A DNA stretch of 64,000 nucleotides from Bacteroides helcogenes P 36-108 (GTDB taxonomy: Bacteria; Bacteroidota; Bacteroidia; Bacteroidales; Bacteroidaceae). The DNA is taken from NCBI RefSeq assembly GCF_000186225.1, contig NC_014933.1, positions 2,480,001 to 2,544,000 on the forward strand. The letters are read 5' to 3'. Below are positions 25,114-34,019 of this stretch, piece after piece. A program made the translations under genes and the position numbers. The notes under the pieces are model-generated. The model ran no database searches. It was given only the letters and a program-made list of their open reading frames with translations, and was not told where the DNA came from. Position 1 is the first letter of the stretch, and every line of letters starts with the position of its first letter.

Positions 25114-26031
25114 TTATTTTTTCTTCAGCCAGAATACGGCCCAGTTTCTGAAACAGACATATTTTCCCAGACGCAGGCGTCTGAAGCGACAAACTGTTTC
25201 CACTTTTTCGAGGAAAGTCATCCGGTGGCTCGCCCAGATCACGTCGTTCAGGGTATATGACAGGTATTTGTCAATAATAGCCTTCCATTCGAGATGTTGC
25301 TCTCCGAGAGTACGTATTTGGGTACATACGGTGGTGTATCCTTCAATGTTGCGCATGCCGAAGTGATTGGTCATGATGGAGTTGGAACGTATTCTTCGTT
25401 TGAAGAAGGCTTCGGGAACATAACATACTTTTTGGGAATTTAAATAAATTCTCATAGCAAAAGTGTGGTCTTCATGAATAATGCCGGGATGAAAACAAGT
25501 GAAGCATTTCTCCAGAAACAAGCGGTTAACCAAACATAGACAAACAGAAGTGAGATACAGTCGGTTGTTAAGCTCATATTCTAACATCTCGATTCCCGGA
25601 TGTATGAATTCATCTATTTTTCCTTTTCTACCATAGTGTGGAATATTTTGGCTGTCTGATGATTCCACTAATGGTTCTGCATCGAAGAATACGAAATCCA
25701 ATCCTTTCTTTTCGCACAAGATGTAACAATGTTGAAGCGCTTGTATATCTAATATATCGTCACTGTCCATGAAATAGATGTATTTGCCGGTGGCATGCAG
25801 CAATCCCTGATTACGTGCAACAGACAATCCTTGATTGGGCTGTACGTACCATTTGATTCTTGTATCGCGTTCCGCATATTCTTCGATAATGCTTTGGCTT
25901 TCGTCCGTGGAACCGTCGTTGATAAGAATAATTTCCAGCTCTTTTAATGTCTGATTACAGATGCTGTCCAACGTCTCACGTAGATAAGCGGCTGTATTAT
26001 ATATTGGAATAATGACAGAGACTTTAGGCAT
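25114..26031 (-). CDS. Glycosyltransferase family 2
   Basis: A 305-residue GT-A transferase: VSVIIPIYNTAAYLRETLDS at the start, ILINDGSTDESQSIIEEYAE, and YIYFMDSDD (DxD, about 89-97). The C-terminal part is basic and ends WLKKK. It lies within the co-directional minus-strand cluster with 8-11 base gaps on either side. The sugar specificity is not known. Confidence 0.9.
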   Translation of the reverse strand: MPKVSVIIPIYNTAAYLRETLDSICNQTLKELEIILINDGSTDESQSIIEEYAERDTRIKWYVQPNQGLSVARNQGLLHATGKYIYFMDSDDILDIQALQHCYILCEKKGLDFVFFDAEPLVESSDSQNIPHYGRKGKIDEFIHPGIEMLEYELNNRLYLTSVCLCLVNRLFLEKCFTCFHPGIIHEDHTFAMRIYLNSQKVCYVPEAFFKRRIRSNSIMTNHFGMRNIEGYTTVCTQIRTLGEQHLEWKAIIDKYLSYTLNDVIWASHRMTFLEKVETVCRFRRLRLGKYVCFRNWAVFWLKKK

Positions 26032-26042
26032 AGTATCTTATT

Positions 26043-27164
26043 TTAAGCTTTGATTACATATTCATATACTTTTTTCATTTGCTCTTTCCACGACAAGTGT
26101 CGGATAGAGTTTCTGATTTCTTGCGGGGATATGGCTTGATGCTTATAGAAATCTATCAGTTGGCAGATATTTATAGGGCTTTCATCTGCAGGAACCTTTA
26201 GTACATAGGGCATGCGGTCAAAGTCATCATCCGTTTCGGAATAGACGAAGCTAAAGCCTCTCGCCGCATATTCCCGGTTTTTCAGTGTCTTGATGTTGTA
26301 TATGCCGCTGCGATGACGTGCCAGACTGCCCACCGCAAAGTCTGCCTGATTGAAAAGGGTATCTAATTCCTCACCATGCTTGGCCCCGTACAGGGTGACG
26401 TATGGCTGCAAATGATATTGGCGGATAGGTGCTTCAATTTCTTCCTCTTCCCGTTTCCCGCTCATTTTTCCTATCAGATGAAAATAGACTTTGTATTCGG
26501 GATTACCGGTGTAGTATTCTCCCAATCCTTTCAAGAGACGGTCGAAACCATGCCAGAAGTGAATTTCGGCGACTCCTATCAGGTGGAGTTCCTTACTCGT
26601 GTCATGCAGGGGAGAGCGTAGAGGAATGTGGGCAAAATCTATTCCGTTGGATATGCGGATGGTGGGGCAGCCGAATATTTTCTCATCATTGGAGAATGTG
26701 ACAATGGAATTGACATACTTGCAGAACGCATGGCGGAATAGCTTGTCTGTATAGAGCTGCACTTTTTCCTTGCCGGAAGAGTATTCCTGGTCGTAAGGAT
26801 AAGTGGGTATCTCCAACAGTATCTTAACGCCTTGCTTCTTCAGCGCTTTCACGAAATGGATGGTGAAAGGGTTGGTGTTGTGATAAGAACGGATATATAC
26901 ACATTGTATCTTTTCTTCCCGGACATACCGCACGATAGGGGCGAACGACAGTCGTTTTTTCAGTTTGGCGGTTATGCCTTTTCCTAAATCGACCAGTACT
27001 TTCCCGTCGATCATCCACTGCCTGTCTCCGCTGCCTGTAACCTCATAGTGGCAGGTGCGGACGTCCATTCCACATTGCTTGAGAGCATCTACCTGGTATC
27101 TGATTTTCTTACTGATACCATTGTACTCTTGAAATCCGTAAAAGACGAGGAAAAGGGTTTTCAT
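26043..27164 (-). CDS. Glycosyltransferase, GT-B fold
   Basis: A 373-residue protein starting at ATG 27164 (MKTLFLVFYGFQEYNG), 10 bases after the previous gene's stop; the longer frame would overlap that gene. A GT-B layout is suggested by an N-terminal region with GISKKIRYQVDALK and a C-terminal Rossmann-like region with LHLIGVAEIHFWHGFDRLL and VTLYGAKHGEELDTLFNQAD. The usual GT4 E-x7-E motif is weak, so the family call is less certain than for its neighbour. Confidence 0.8.
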   Translation of the reverse strand: MKTLFLVFYGFQEYNGISKKIRYQVDALKQCGMDVRTCHYEVTGSGDRQWMIDGKVLVDLGKGITAKLKKRLSFAPIVRYVREEKIQCVYIRSYHNTNPFTIHFVKALKKQGVKILLEIPTYPYDQEYSSGKEKVQLYTDKLFRHAFCKYVNSIVTFSNDEKIFGCPTIRISNGIDFAHIPLRSPLHDTSKELHLIGVAEIHFWHGFDRLLKGLGEYYTGNPEYKVYFHLIGKMSGKREEEEIEAPIRQYHLQPYVTLYGAKHGEELDTLFNQADFAVGSLARHRSGIYNIKTLKNREYAARGFSFVYSETDDDFDRMPYVLKVPADESPINICQLIDFYKHQAISPQEIRNSIRHLSWKEQMKKVYEYVIKA

Positions 27165-27174
27165 AGTGCAGTTG

Positions 27175-28302
27175 TTATTTATAGGCAAGAGATTGATATA
27201 CTTTAATCAGTTCGTCGGCTGTCTTTTCCCATGAAAATTGTTGGGCACGTAACAGCCCATACTCTCGTTGCTTTTGGTAGAGCGTGGCTTCGTTTTCAAG
27301 ACGCAGCACTGCATCGGCTATTTCTTCCGGCTTGTATGGGTCTGTGGCAAGTATGTCCGGACCGCCTACTTCTGGCATGGAAGAAGTGTTTCCTGTGATA
27401 ACCGGAGTGCCGCAAGCCATCGCTTCCACCAAAGGAATACCGAAACTTTCGCGCAGCGAGGGGTAGAGGAAAGCGAATGCGGCATTATACAATGTGGCAA
27501 GATCGGCATTGCTGATGTAGCCCGGATAATAAAGGTGCTGTTTCAGATTCTCACTGATTCCCTCCTGTTGCAACAGACTGTCTATATAGGTCTCTTTGAG
27601 GTCTGCGATAAGTAAGGGACGTTTGACGGATGATTTTTCCAGATAAAGGCTGTAGGCTTTCAACACCCTTGCCGCATTCTTTTTGGGGTCGGTGTTGCCC
27701 AGAAAGAATAAAAAGTCTTTCTGAGGGATATAACGGTTGACAATTTGCATATCTATGCTTTCCATAGGGTAGAAATGCTTGTTGTAACCATTGTAGATAG
27801 TCATGATGCGATTTGTGGGGATGTTGAGAGCTTTGCGTATGCGGTTACATTCAAAGTAGGAGACTGTAATGATTTTCCGGCATTTTTTCAGAATCCGGGG
27901 AACGGTCAGACGGCGATAGTACCAGCCCATTTCCTGATAAAGAGAGGGACTGCGATGTTGCCGGGGCTCCAGATAGATAATGTCGTGAAGTGTCAGTACC
28001 AAAGGAACCGGACACCATAGCGGAGCCGTGTTGGACGTGCAGTGCAGCAAATCTACTCCTAAGCGCCTCACAGCCCATGGCAGGGCTATTTGCTCCCAAA
28101 GCGGGTAGGTGGGACACGCCACTTCTATGATGGAGAGGTTGGCGGATTCCTCCAGGCAACGGTCTTCGCCCGGAGCGACGATAATGTAATATTCATTGCC
28201 GTCATTCCGTTTCTGCAATTCGCGGATGGTTTCCAGTGCTACGAAATCCATGCCGTGCTTGTTGGTACGAAATATCCGTTGGGCTTCTATGGCTATTTTC
28301 AT
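27175..28302 (-). CDS. Glycosyltransferase family 4
   Basis: A 375-residue retaining GT-B transferase. LLHCTSNTAPLWCPVPLVLT and LHDIIYLE occur in the N-terminal domain. FLFFLGNTDPKKNAARVLKA (about 193-212) starts the donor domain, and FLYPSLRESFGIPLVEAMAC followed by GTPVITGNTSSMPEV is the GT4 donor-binding motif with its E-x7-E. It resembles mannosyl/rhamnosyl-transferases of O-antigen loci. Co-transcribed with its neighbours by spacing. Confidence 0.92.
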   Translation of the reverse strand: MKIAIEAQRIFRTNKHGMDFVALETIRELQKRNDGNEYYIIVAPGEDRCLEESANLSIIEVACPTYPLWEQIALPWAVRRLGVDLLHCTSNTAPLWCPVPLVLTLHDIIYLEPRQHRSPSLYQEMGWYYRRLTVPRILKKCRKIITVSYFECNRIRKALNIPTNRIMTIYNGYNKHFYPMESIDMQIVNRYIPQKDFLFFLGNTDPKKNAARVLKAYSLYLEKSSVKRPLLIADLKETYIDSLLQQEGISENLKQHLYYPGYISNADLATLYNAAFAFLYPSLRESFGIPLVEAMACGTPVITGNTSSMPEVGGPDILATDPYKPEEIADAVLRLENEATLYQKQREYGLLRAQQFSWEKTADELIKVYQSLAYK

Positions 28303-28314
28303 GGTATATATCCC

Positions 28315-29505
28315 TTATTTCTTTTTAGGTAAAAAACGTTTTATGTGGCTGAATATAGCTGTAAATATAAGGACGGGAAGCGACCAGATTGCTTTGCGGA
28401 GGCGTCGGCTTACTTCTCCTTCGGGCAGTGCCATGAGGAATGAGAGGATAAGAATGGCAAGCAGTATGTACCATTTGGGAGCTAAAGTCCAGTCCAACAG
28501 GGTGACTGCTATTGTGAACAGCAGAATCAGCGCGATAAGTAAGAAGCGGGAAGGAAGCAGCCATTGGAAAAGCTTGAGCGCATAGTCCCATTCACCTTTC
28601 AGCAGCACGAGGGGGAGGTATCTCAAGGCAAGGAAGGTACTGGTGTACTGCGCCCGCAGCCACCCCATGCGCTGGGTCTGGTAGCCATCGGCGCTGTCTT
28701 CCTTTTTACTGAAACACACCACTTCTTCAAGGTATTCTGTGTAGATGTTTTGTTCCAGCAGAGCCACTTCCATGGTTTTGCTCAGGTCGTGCCCCTTCAG
28801 TCCGGGAGCAAGTTCGTGGAACATGGAGAAATCGAATGCCATGGCCGAGCCGATGAGGGCCGAAGAAAATCCCATGCGGGTGTGCGCCATGCGGAAGAGG
28901 TTGTTGTTGATCTCCTCGCTGGTGGCGCTGAGCACGGCGATGCTGGTGTTGAGGTTCTCGGTCATACGGTGGGCCTGTATGGAGTCGCAGCCCGAATAGT
29001 AGGCATTGTTGAATAGGTTGAGGGCATTGGGCACGATGCGGTTGTCGGAATTGAAGATGATAATCATGTCGTATTCGTCGGGTGCATAGCGCTCCATGAC
29101 TTGCTGGATGGCATATACCTTGGTGCAGTATTCCTTATCGGGAACCACGATGTTGACGGGCATTTGCAGCAGGATGACAAGATCTTCTTCGGACAGTTGC
29201 GTGGCTGCCACGGCAATATCATACTTTTCGCGCGGATATTGCTGGGTGTCCAGAAACTGGTTGATGGATTCGATCACCTCTTTCCCATTGCGGAGCACGG
29301 TGAAAAGCACGAGGAAACGGTGCTGCACGGATGCCTCAGGGTAGGGATTCTTGTACTTCCCGAGTGAAAACAGGGCGCAGATGAATATGTAAGCGACCGG
29401 AATGGCCAGTAACAGGAACAGGATGGAATCGGTCATCTGCAGTGCGTTGTTGTTTTCATCCATCCACCAGTCCATACTGAATATTGAAAAAATATCTGGT
29501 ATCAT
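28315..29505 (-). CDS. Membrane glycosyltransferase family 2 (paralogue of the 17738 gene)
   Basis: A 396-residue protein whose ATG (29505) overlaps the stop of the polymerase gene by 4 bases. An N-terminal helix (ILFLLLAIPVAYIFICALF) is followed by a GT2 domain and two to three C-terminal helices. SEEINNNLFRMAHTRMGFSS matches SEEINNSIFRLGHANLGMSA of the gene at 17738, so the two are paralogues. However, the DxD is NSDN here rather than DADN, and the QxxRW motif is less regular (QTQRMGW). It could be an active transferase of altered specificity or a less active partner. Confidence 0.85.
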   Translation of the reverse strand: MIPDIFSIFSMDWWMDENNNALQMTDSILFLLLAIPVAYIFICALFSLGKYKNPYPEASVQHRFLVLFTVLRNGKEVIESINQFLDTQQYPREKYDIAVAATQLSEEDLVILLQMPVNIVVPDKEYCTKVYAIQQVMERYAPDEYDMIIIFNSDNRIVPNALNLFNNAYYSGCDSIQAHRMTENLNTSIAVLSATSEEINNNLFRMAHTRMGFSSALIGSAMAFDFSMFHELAPGLKGHDLSKTMEVALLEQNIYTEYLEEVVCFSKKEDSADGYQTQRMGWLRAQYTSTFLALRYLPLVLLKGEWDYALKLFQWLLPSRFLLIALILLFTIAVTLLDWTLAPKWYILLAILILSFLMALPEGEVSRRLRKAIWSLPVLIFTAIFSHIKRFLPKKK

Positions 29506-30980
29506 ATCGTTGTTTTTTCTTTGGTTGCGGTTAATAATGCTTGTTGTTTTTCCATTGTAAGGCGTTCGTCTATGTATTTTCCGTTCATCAGGATGCCCAG
29601 AAACATTATCATCATGGCGCCGGTGGGGAACTGGGTAAAGAATGCGTTGCCGTAGGCGCTGATCATCATGCCGAATATGCCGCAGGCAAGCGCCGTGAGC
29701 AGATGGCGGAATTCGGGGTTCCTCACCTTGAACATGATGTAATAGCATCCCCACAGAAGGCTGCCGGCATATATCAGCAGATACAGCGTGATGCCCACTA
29801 TGCCGGTTTCAGTCCATATCTTTACGTAGGTGGAGTCGTTGGGAATGGAGGTGGTGAGCCTGTTACCGAATTTTCGGGCTTCCACTCCACCCAGCCCGAG
29901 CCCTTCGCCGAAAGGCTTGGACCTCAGATACTCGGCCAGCTTTTGCTGGTTCTGCTTCCTCACCAGGTAGGAGGCGTCTTTGCTGGGACGGAAGGCCGTG
30001 CGCATGCGGCTTATCATTGTATTGCTCTCTCCTATGTATGTAAAGGCGAAGAATACATAGATGAAGCATCCCGCTATGGCGGCTACACTCATCAGCCTGA
30101 TGTTCTTGCTGATGAGCGCGAACAGCAGCAGGCCTCCCAGGGGCACTACTATGGCTCCTCTGGTTCCGGTGATGAACATGGAGTACAGTGAAAGCGCAGA
30201 GATACAGAGATAATAGACTTTCAGGCCGAACTTCTTGCAGGACAGGGCGACTATGCCGAATACCGTACAGGCAAATCCCATGTTGGATCCGTAGTTGCCC
30301 GCATCGGTGAATATTGAAAAATAGCGGGTGATTTGGGGAAGGAGATGGGTCTTGTACATGCCGCTTTCCATCATATAGCCGTATTCGATGGAATCGAAGC
30401 CGGCGATCTTCTGGTAAAGGCCTTTCAATATGGCTGCCAGGGTGAGTATGGAGAACAGCAGCACCAGCCGGTTGACCTGTCGATAGGACGTAGCCAGCAG
30501 TACCGTGATCAGAGACACCAGAAACGTGTTGTATATGAATCCTCTGGAATAGATCCAGGCTTCTATGGATGCCGTAGGATTGGCCGCTTCGAGCAGGCAA
30601 TATACGGCCAGTATGGCGCCGCCTATGGTGAGGATGTTAAGCGACTGTTTCCATGGAAAGCGGTAGTGAAGTGCCGTCTGGATGACAATGGCGAGCATGA
30701 TGCTCCACCAAAGGATGTCCGACAGTACGCTGAGACCGTCTTGACGGCTGTAACGGGCCAGCGGAGTGAAGAAGTAGTTGAATATGAAAAGCAGGAATAT
30801 GAAACGTTCCGGCTTGCGGAGGTGGATGATGAATATACACAAGAGCACAGGCAGAATCGCTACCAGCCCTACCATTGCCAGGTTTTGGCTCAAGGTGGCC
30901 GAAACGATGCAGCCCAGTCCGGTGCAGAGTATGCCGAAAGTCAGGACGGGAGATGATATGTAACTTCGCCTTATGCTCAT
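29502..30980 (-). CDS. O-antigen polymerase/ligase-like membrane protein (Wzy/WaaL type)
   Basis: A 492-residue protein with about twelve hydrophobic segments and a large periplasmic loop (about 290-390) containing RMRTAFRPSKDASYLVRKQN and GEGLGLGGVEARKFG, as in Wzy_C/O-antigen-ligase proteins. It would polymerise the lipid-linked repeats on the periplasmic face. It overlaps the start of the downstream GT by 4 bases and the stop of the chain-length gene by 4 bases, so translation is probably coupled. Confidence 0.87.
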   Translation of the reverse strand: MSIRRSYISSPVLTFGILCTGLGCIVSATLSQNLAMVGLVAILPVLLCIFIIHLRKPERFIFLLFIFNYFFTPLARYSRQDGLSVLSDILWWSIMLAIVIQTALHYRFPWKQSLNILTIGGAILAVYCLLEAANPTASIEAWIYSRGFIYNTFLVSLITVLLATSYRQVNRLVLLFSILTLAAILKGLYQKIAGFDSIEYGYMMESGMYKTHLLPQITRYFSIFTDAGNYGSNMGFACTVFGIVALSCKKFGLKVYYLCISALSLYSMFITGTRGAIVVPLGGLLLFALISKNIRLMSVAAIAGCFIYVFFAFTYIGESNTMISRMRTAFRPSKDASYLVRKQNQQKLAEYLRSKPFGEGLGLGGVEARKFGNRLTTSIPNDSTYVKIWTETGIVGITLYLLIYAGSLLWGCYYIMFKVRNPEFRHLLTALACGIFGMMISAYGNAFFTQFPTGAMMIMFLGILMNGKYIDERLTMEKQQALLTATKEKTTI

Positions 30981-33136
30981 TTTACGGCGGCTTTTTTAGC
31001 AGTCAGTCCCAACTGTGACAGTCGGCTGACGAAACTGTGCATGGGTGTCCGTGGAGGTAAGTCGCCGGTGAAGGCCTCCACCACTTCGCGGTCGGCATTG
31101 TTCAAGTAGAGTGCCATCGGGGCATCACCCAGTATTTCTTTCATGGACTTCAAGTTGGCGTCGTCACTTTTGCCCCACAGACGGCAGGCGTTGGCGATGA
31201 GTAAATTGAAATCCGCTTGTTTCAATGCGGGCAAAGGCAGGCTGGCGCTGCTCACTGACGGATATTCCACAAGAATGATGTCGGGTATCTGTTCGGCCGA
31301 GTTCAGTTGCCAGAAATCGGATAGCTGCTGTGCACGGACGTATTGCTTGTCGTTTGTTTCAAAATCAACGCCGTATTTCACGATGCGCGTGCGGAGCCCT
31401 TCGGAGGCCCAATGATCGGCAAAGTATTTGGCAAGGAAGGACTTGCCTTCACGGTCTTCCATGCTGAGCAGATTGATGACGGTGGGCCGTCCGGTTGCCA
31501 GATATTTATTGAGCTGGCGGCAGGAGTAGGCTGCTGCGCGGCGGTTGCAGGCTTTCAGGAAGCCCCTGAACTTGAGGTTGCTGATGCCGTTGAATGCGGC
31601 GATGACGGGCAGTCCGCTGAGTCGCCGGCTCCGTTCGGCATCACGCAGGGTGCGGTCTATCAGCTCGATCACCAGGAAGTAGAAGGTGATGAATATCAAG
31701 CTGCCTATCATGGCGGCTATGACGTAGATCATGCGCTTGCGCCCGTTGTCGGTCAGGGGATATTCGGGCGGGGCGATGATCTGCAGATTGGCGGTGGTCA
31801 TCTTGATGTTCTGCAGGCGCAGGCGCGCTTCGGACAGTCCTCGGAGCTGCTCGCGGTAGGTGTCTTCGGCTATTCCGATGGCACGTTCCTTGCGTTTTAC
31901 CTGAGTGCCTACGGGCGAAAATTCCTGATATTGGTTCACGATCTCATCCCGGCGTTCCTGCAGGACTTTCAATTCGGCCTTGGCTTTGGCTTCATTGACG
32001 CATGCGGCCAGCCATTCCGTTATCATGTTTTCGATTCCCACTCCCTCTTTGGTGAAGTTATATTCATTGAGGTTATCGGAGATATGGCTGATTTTTTTTT
32101 CTGAATTGCGCAAATCCGTTTTGTCCTTCTGCAGCACTTCATTGTTTTGGAGCTCCGTGCCGGTAGAGAATATCTCCTGTTCAAGTATGCTTTGATTTAG
32201 GTTCGTGATCTTTTCCAGCTCTTTCAGCAGGTTCGTGTTCTCGCGTATGATCTTGGCGCGGATGTCCATCTTGCTTTCCAGCATTTTGCGGAGTGATATG
32301 GCAGATTCATAGGTGCGTTTCGCAAGCTCTTCCCGGTCATCCACCCCATATTTTGTACCTGCCAGTGATTTGGTCTGCTCATCATAATTGATGACCTGCT
32401 TCTCGACGTTATAGAACATTAAGTCGTCTTCCTCGTTGTTCAGATTTTTTTTGGCGAGTCTTACCTGTTCCTCAAAATAGGCTATCACATTGTTGGTAGC
32501 GCTGAAACGGAGAATTTCGTAAGCTTTAATCAGTTCATCCTCCAGAATTTTGATGGTGTTTTGTGTGATGCCGGGATCGGCGCTGGTATAGGTGAAGCTG
32601 ATCAGGTCGCTGACTCCCAGACGCTTTACCACTATCTGGTCGAGGGCGCTGAAGCTGTAAAAGGCCACCGGACGGCTATACATGGCATAGATGAAATTGG
32701 AAGGGTTCTCCTTGCGGTATTTTTGCAGCTTTTCGATGGTTTTGTCCAATGACGAACGGTCCACCAGCGCCAGCACTTCTTTGGGAGTGGTTTGCAGCAG
32801 TTGGCGGTAATGCTTTGCCTGAATGTACATGTTGTCTTGCCATTCTTGCCCGTAAACCAAGCTGGTGGCAAGCAGGCGGAGCGAGACTTTCTCCAATGTG
32901 TTTTTGGATTTGGATATATTGATGAGATTGTCGAAAATGCTGCTGATATTCTCTACTTTGCTTCCGTCAATATTGACGACATTGGTGACACCCGCATAGA
33001 TATTGCTGTTTACAGTATAGCTGAATGGCAGAAACTGGGTGAAGTAGGCCACCAGTGCCGTGACAATAAAGCCGCCCCATAGCAGCCAGTAACGGATGCG
33101 ATAGAAGAATTGCGCTATGAACTGTATTATATCCAT
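30977..33136 (-). CDS. Chain-length determinant/tyrosine-kinase-like protein (Wzz/Wzc type), kinase probably inactive
   Basis: A 719-residue protein. N-terminal helix about 15-35, a long periplasmic coiled-coil region (about 60-440), a second helix about 475-495, then a cytoplasmic domain like a BY-kinase. The Walker A region is SMEDREGKSF (about 558-567) with the GKS kept. The Walker A' position reads ILVEYPS where BY-kinases have an Asp. No C-terminal tyrosine cluster is present. It probably still sets polymer length, with reduced or no kinase activity. An A9 tract lies near 32092-32100. Confidence 0.87.
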   Translation of the reverse strand: MDIIQFIAQFFYRIRYWLLWGGFIVTALVAYFTQFLPFSYTVNSNIYAGVTNVVNIDGSKVENISSIFDNLINISKSKNTLEKVSLRLLATSLVYGQEWQDNMYIQAKHYRQLLQTTPKEVLALVDRSSLDKTIEKLQKYRKENPSNFIYAMYSRPVAFYSFSALDQIVVKRLGVSDLISFTYTSADPGITQNTIKILEDELIKAYEILRFSATNNVIAYFEEQVRLAKKNLNNEEDDLMFYNVEKQVINYDEQTKSLAGTKYGVDDREELAKRTYESAISLRKMLESKMDIRAKIIRENTNLLKELEKITNLNQSILEQEIFSTGTELQNNEVLQKDKTDLRNSEKKISHISDNLNEYNFTKEGVGIENMITEWLAACVNEAKAKAELKVLQERRDEIVNQYQEFSPVGTQVKRKERAIGIAEDTYREQLRGLSEARLRLQNIKMTTANLQIIAPPEYPLTDNGRKRMIYVIAAMIGSLIFITFYFLVIELIDRTLRDAERSRRLSGLPVIAAFNGISNLKFRGFLKACNRRAAAYSCRQLNKYLATGRPTVINLLSMEDREGKSFLAKYFADHWASEGLRTRIVKYGVDFETNDKQYVRAQQLSDFWQLNSAEQIPDIILVEYPSVSSASLPLPALKQADFNLLIANACRLWGKSDDANLKSMKEILGDAPMALYLNNADREVVEAFTGDLPPRTPMHSFVSRLSQLGLTAKKAAVK

Positions 33137-33143
33137 GATGAGT

Positions 33144-33983
33144 CTATTTCCCTTTTATTATTTTTACATTTGTCAGCATTTCAAGCAGAATGATCGCATT
33201 GTGCAGGGAAACCCTTGCTTCGGCGTAAGACGTCACTGCACCCGAACGCCGTGCGCGCTCCAATGACAAAGATATGATGTCAATCTTTCCCTGTATGAAG
33301 TTGTTCTCCGAAATCTTCATCTGAGCATTGTACAGGGCCGCATTTTCTGCCTTGGCCTTGATGGTGGCCAACTGGGCCGTCACATTATTATACGCCTCCA
33401 GTACCCTGAGTTTCCGTTCTTCCATCACTTCCTCCTGCGTATGTTGCAGTTGCTCTATGCTGTAACGGTAATTCTTCAGCCTGAGAGGACGGTTGATCAG
33501 GTCGCCGAGCCCGACGCTGAAACTGGCGCCTACATTGAAGGTGTGGCGGCTGCTTGCCGTGGTCGATTGATACCAGTCATTGAACGTGTCGCTGTTGTCA
33601 TTCAATACGTTGTAACGTCCGTACGAGTAATTTCCGTTCAAGCGGATGTAATTCCACCAGTTCCGCTTTTCTATGCGGTATTGGTTTTTTACCTGTTCCA
33701 CTTGGCTTTGCGCGCGTTTCACGGTGGCGTTTTCTGTCACTGCGTCTATGAATACAGAGAGGGGAGGCAGTTCAAAGCCCTCTGTATAGCTTTGTATGGT
33801 TTGTGAGCTTTGTCCGGAAATAGTTTTTTCGAGTGCGGTATCGCTTTCCTTTAATGTTTCCAGAATCTTGATCCGTTCCTCGCGCGTCGTCTCTTTCTGG
33901 GCGTAGGCAGGATGAGGCGGCAGGAGCAGGAGAAATGCCGCTGCGCAGAGAAATGGTAAGAAGTATGTATGGTTTGTTGTCAT
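33144..33983 (-). CDS. Short TolC-like outer membrane efflux protein
   Basis: A 279-residue secreted protein with a signal peptide ending PAYAQ (about residue 28). It carries one TolC/OEP-like repeat: helical AQSQVEQVKNQYRIEKRNWW, a beta segment LNGNYSYGRYNV, then FSVGLGDLINRPLRLKNYRY and a long helix (about 170-250). Normal OEPs have two such repeats and 420-480 residues. So this is a half-length member that would need to form a higher oligomer, or serve as an accessory to export. No separate Wza-like protein is seen in the locus. Confidence 0.8.
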   Translation of the reverse strand: MTTNHTYFLPFLCAAAFLLLLPPHPAYAQKETTREERIKILETLKESDTALEKTISGQSSQTIQSYTEGFELPPLSVFIDAVTENATVKRAQSQVEQVKNQYRIEKRNWWNYIRLNGNYSYGRYNVLNDNSDTFNDWYQSTTASSRHTFNVGASFSVGLGDLINRPLRLKNYRYSIEQLQHTQEEVMEERKLRVLEAYNNVTAQLATIKAKAENAALYNAQMKISENNFIQGKIDIISLSLERARRSGAVTSYAEARVSLHNAIILLEMLTNVKIIKGK

Positions 33984-34019
33984 TCCGGATGCTTTTTTGC
34001 TTTTGATTTTAAACTCTGG

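Noticed and set aside
29541..30191. 216-codon plus-strand frame opposite the Wzy-like gene
   Set aside because: It has no recognisable motif and lies entirely within a polytopic membrane protein gene with better coding character.
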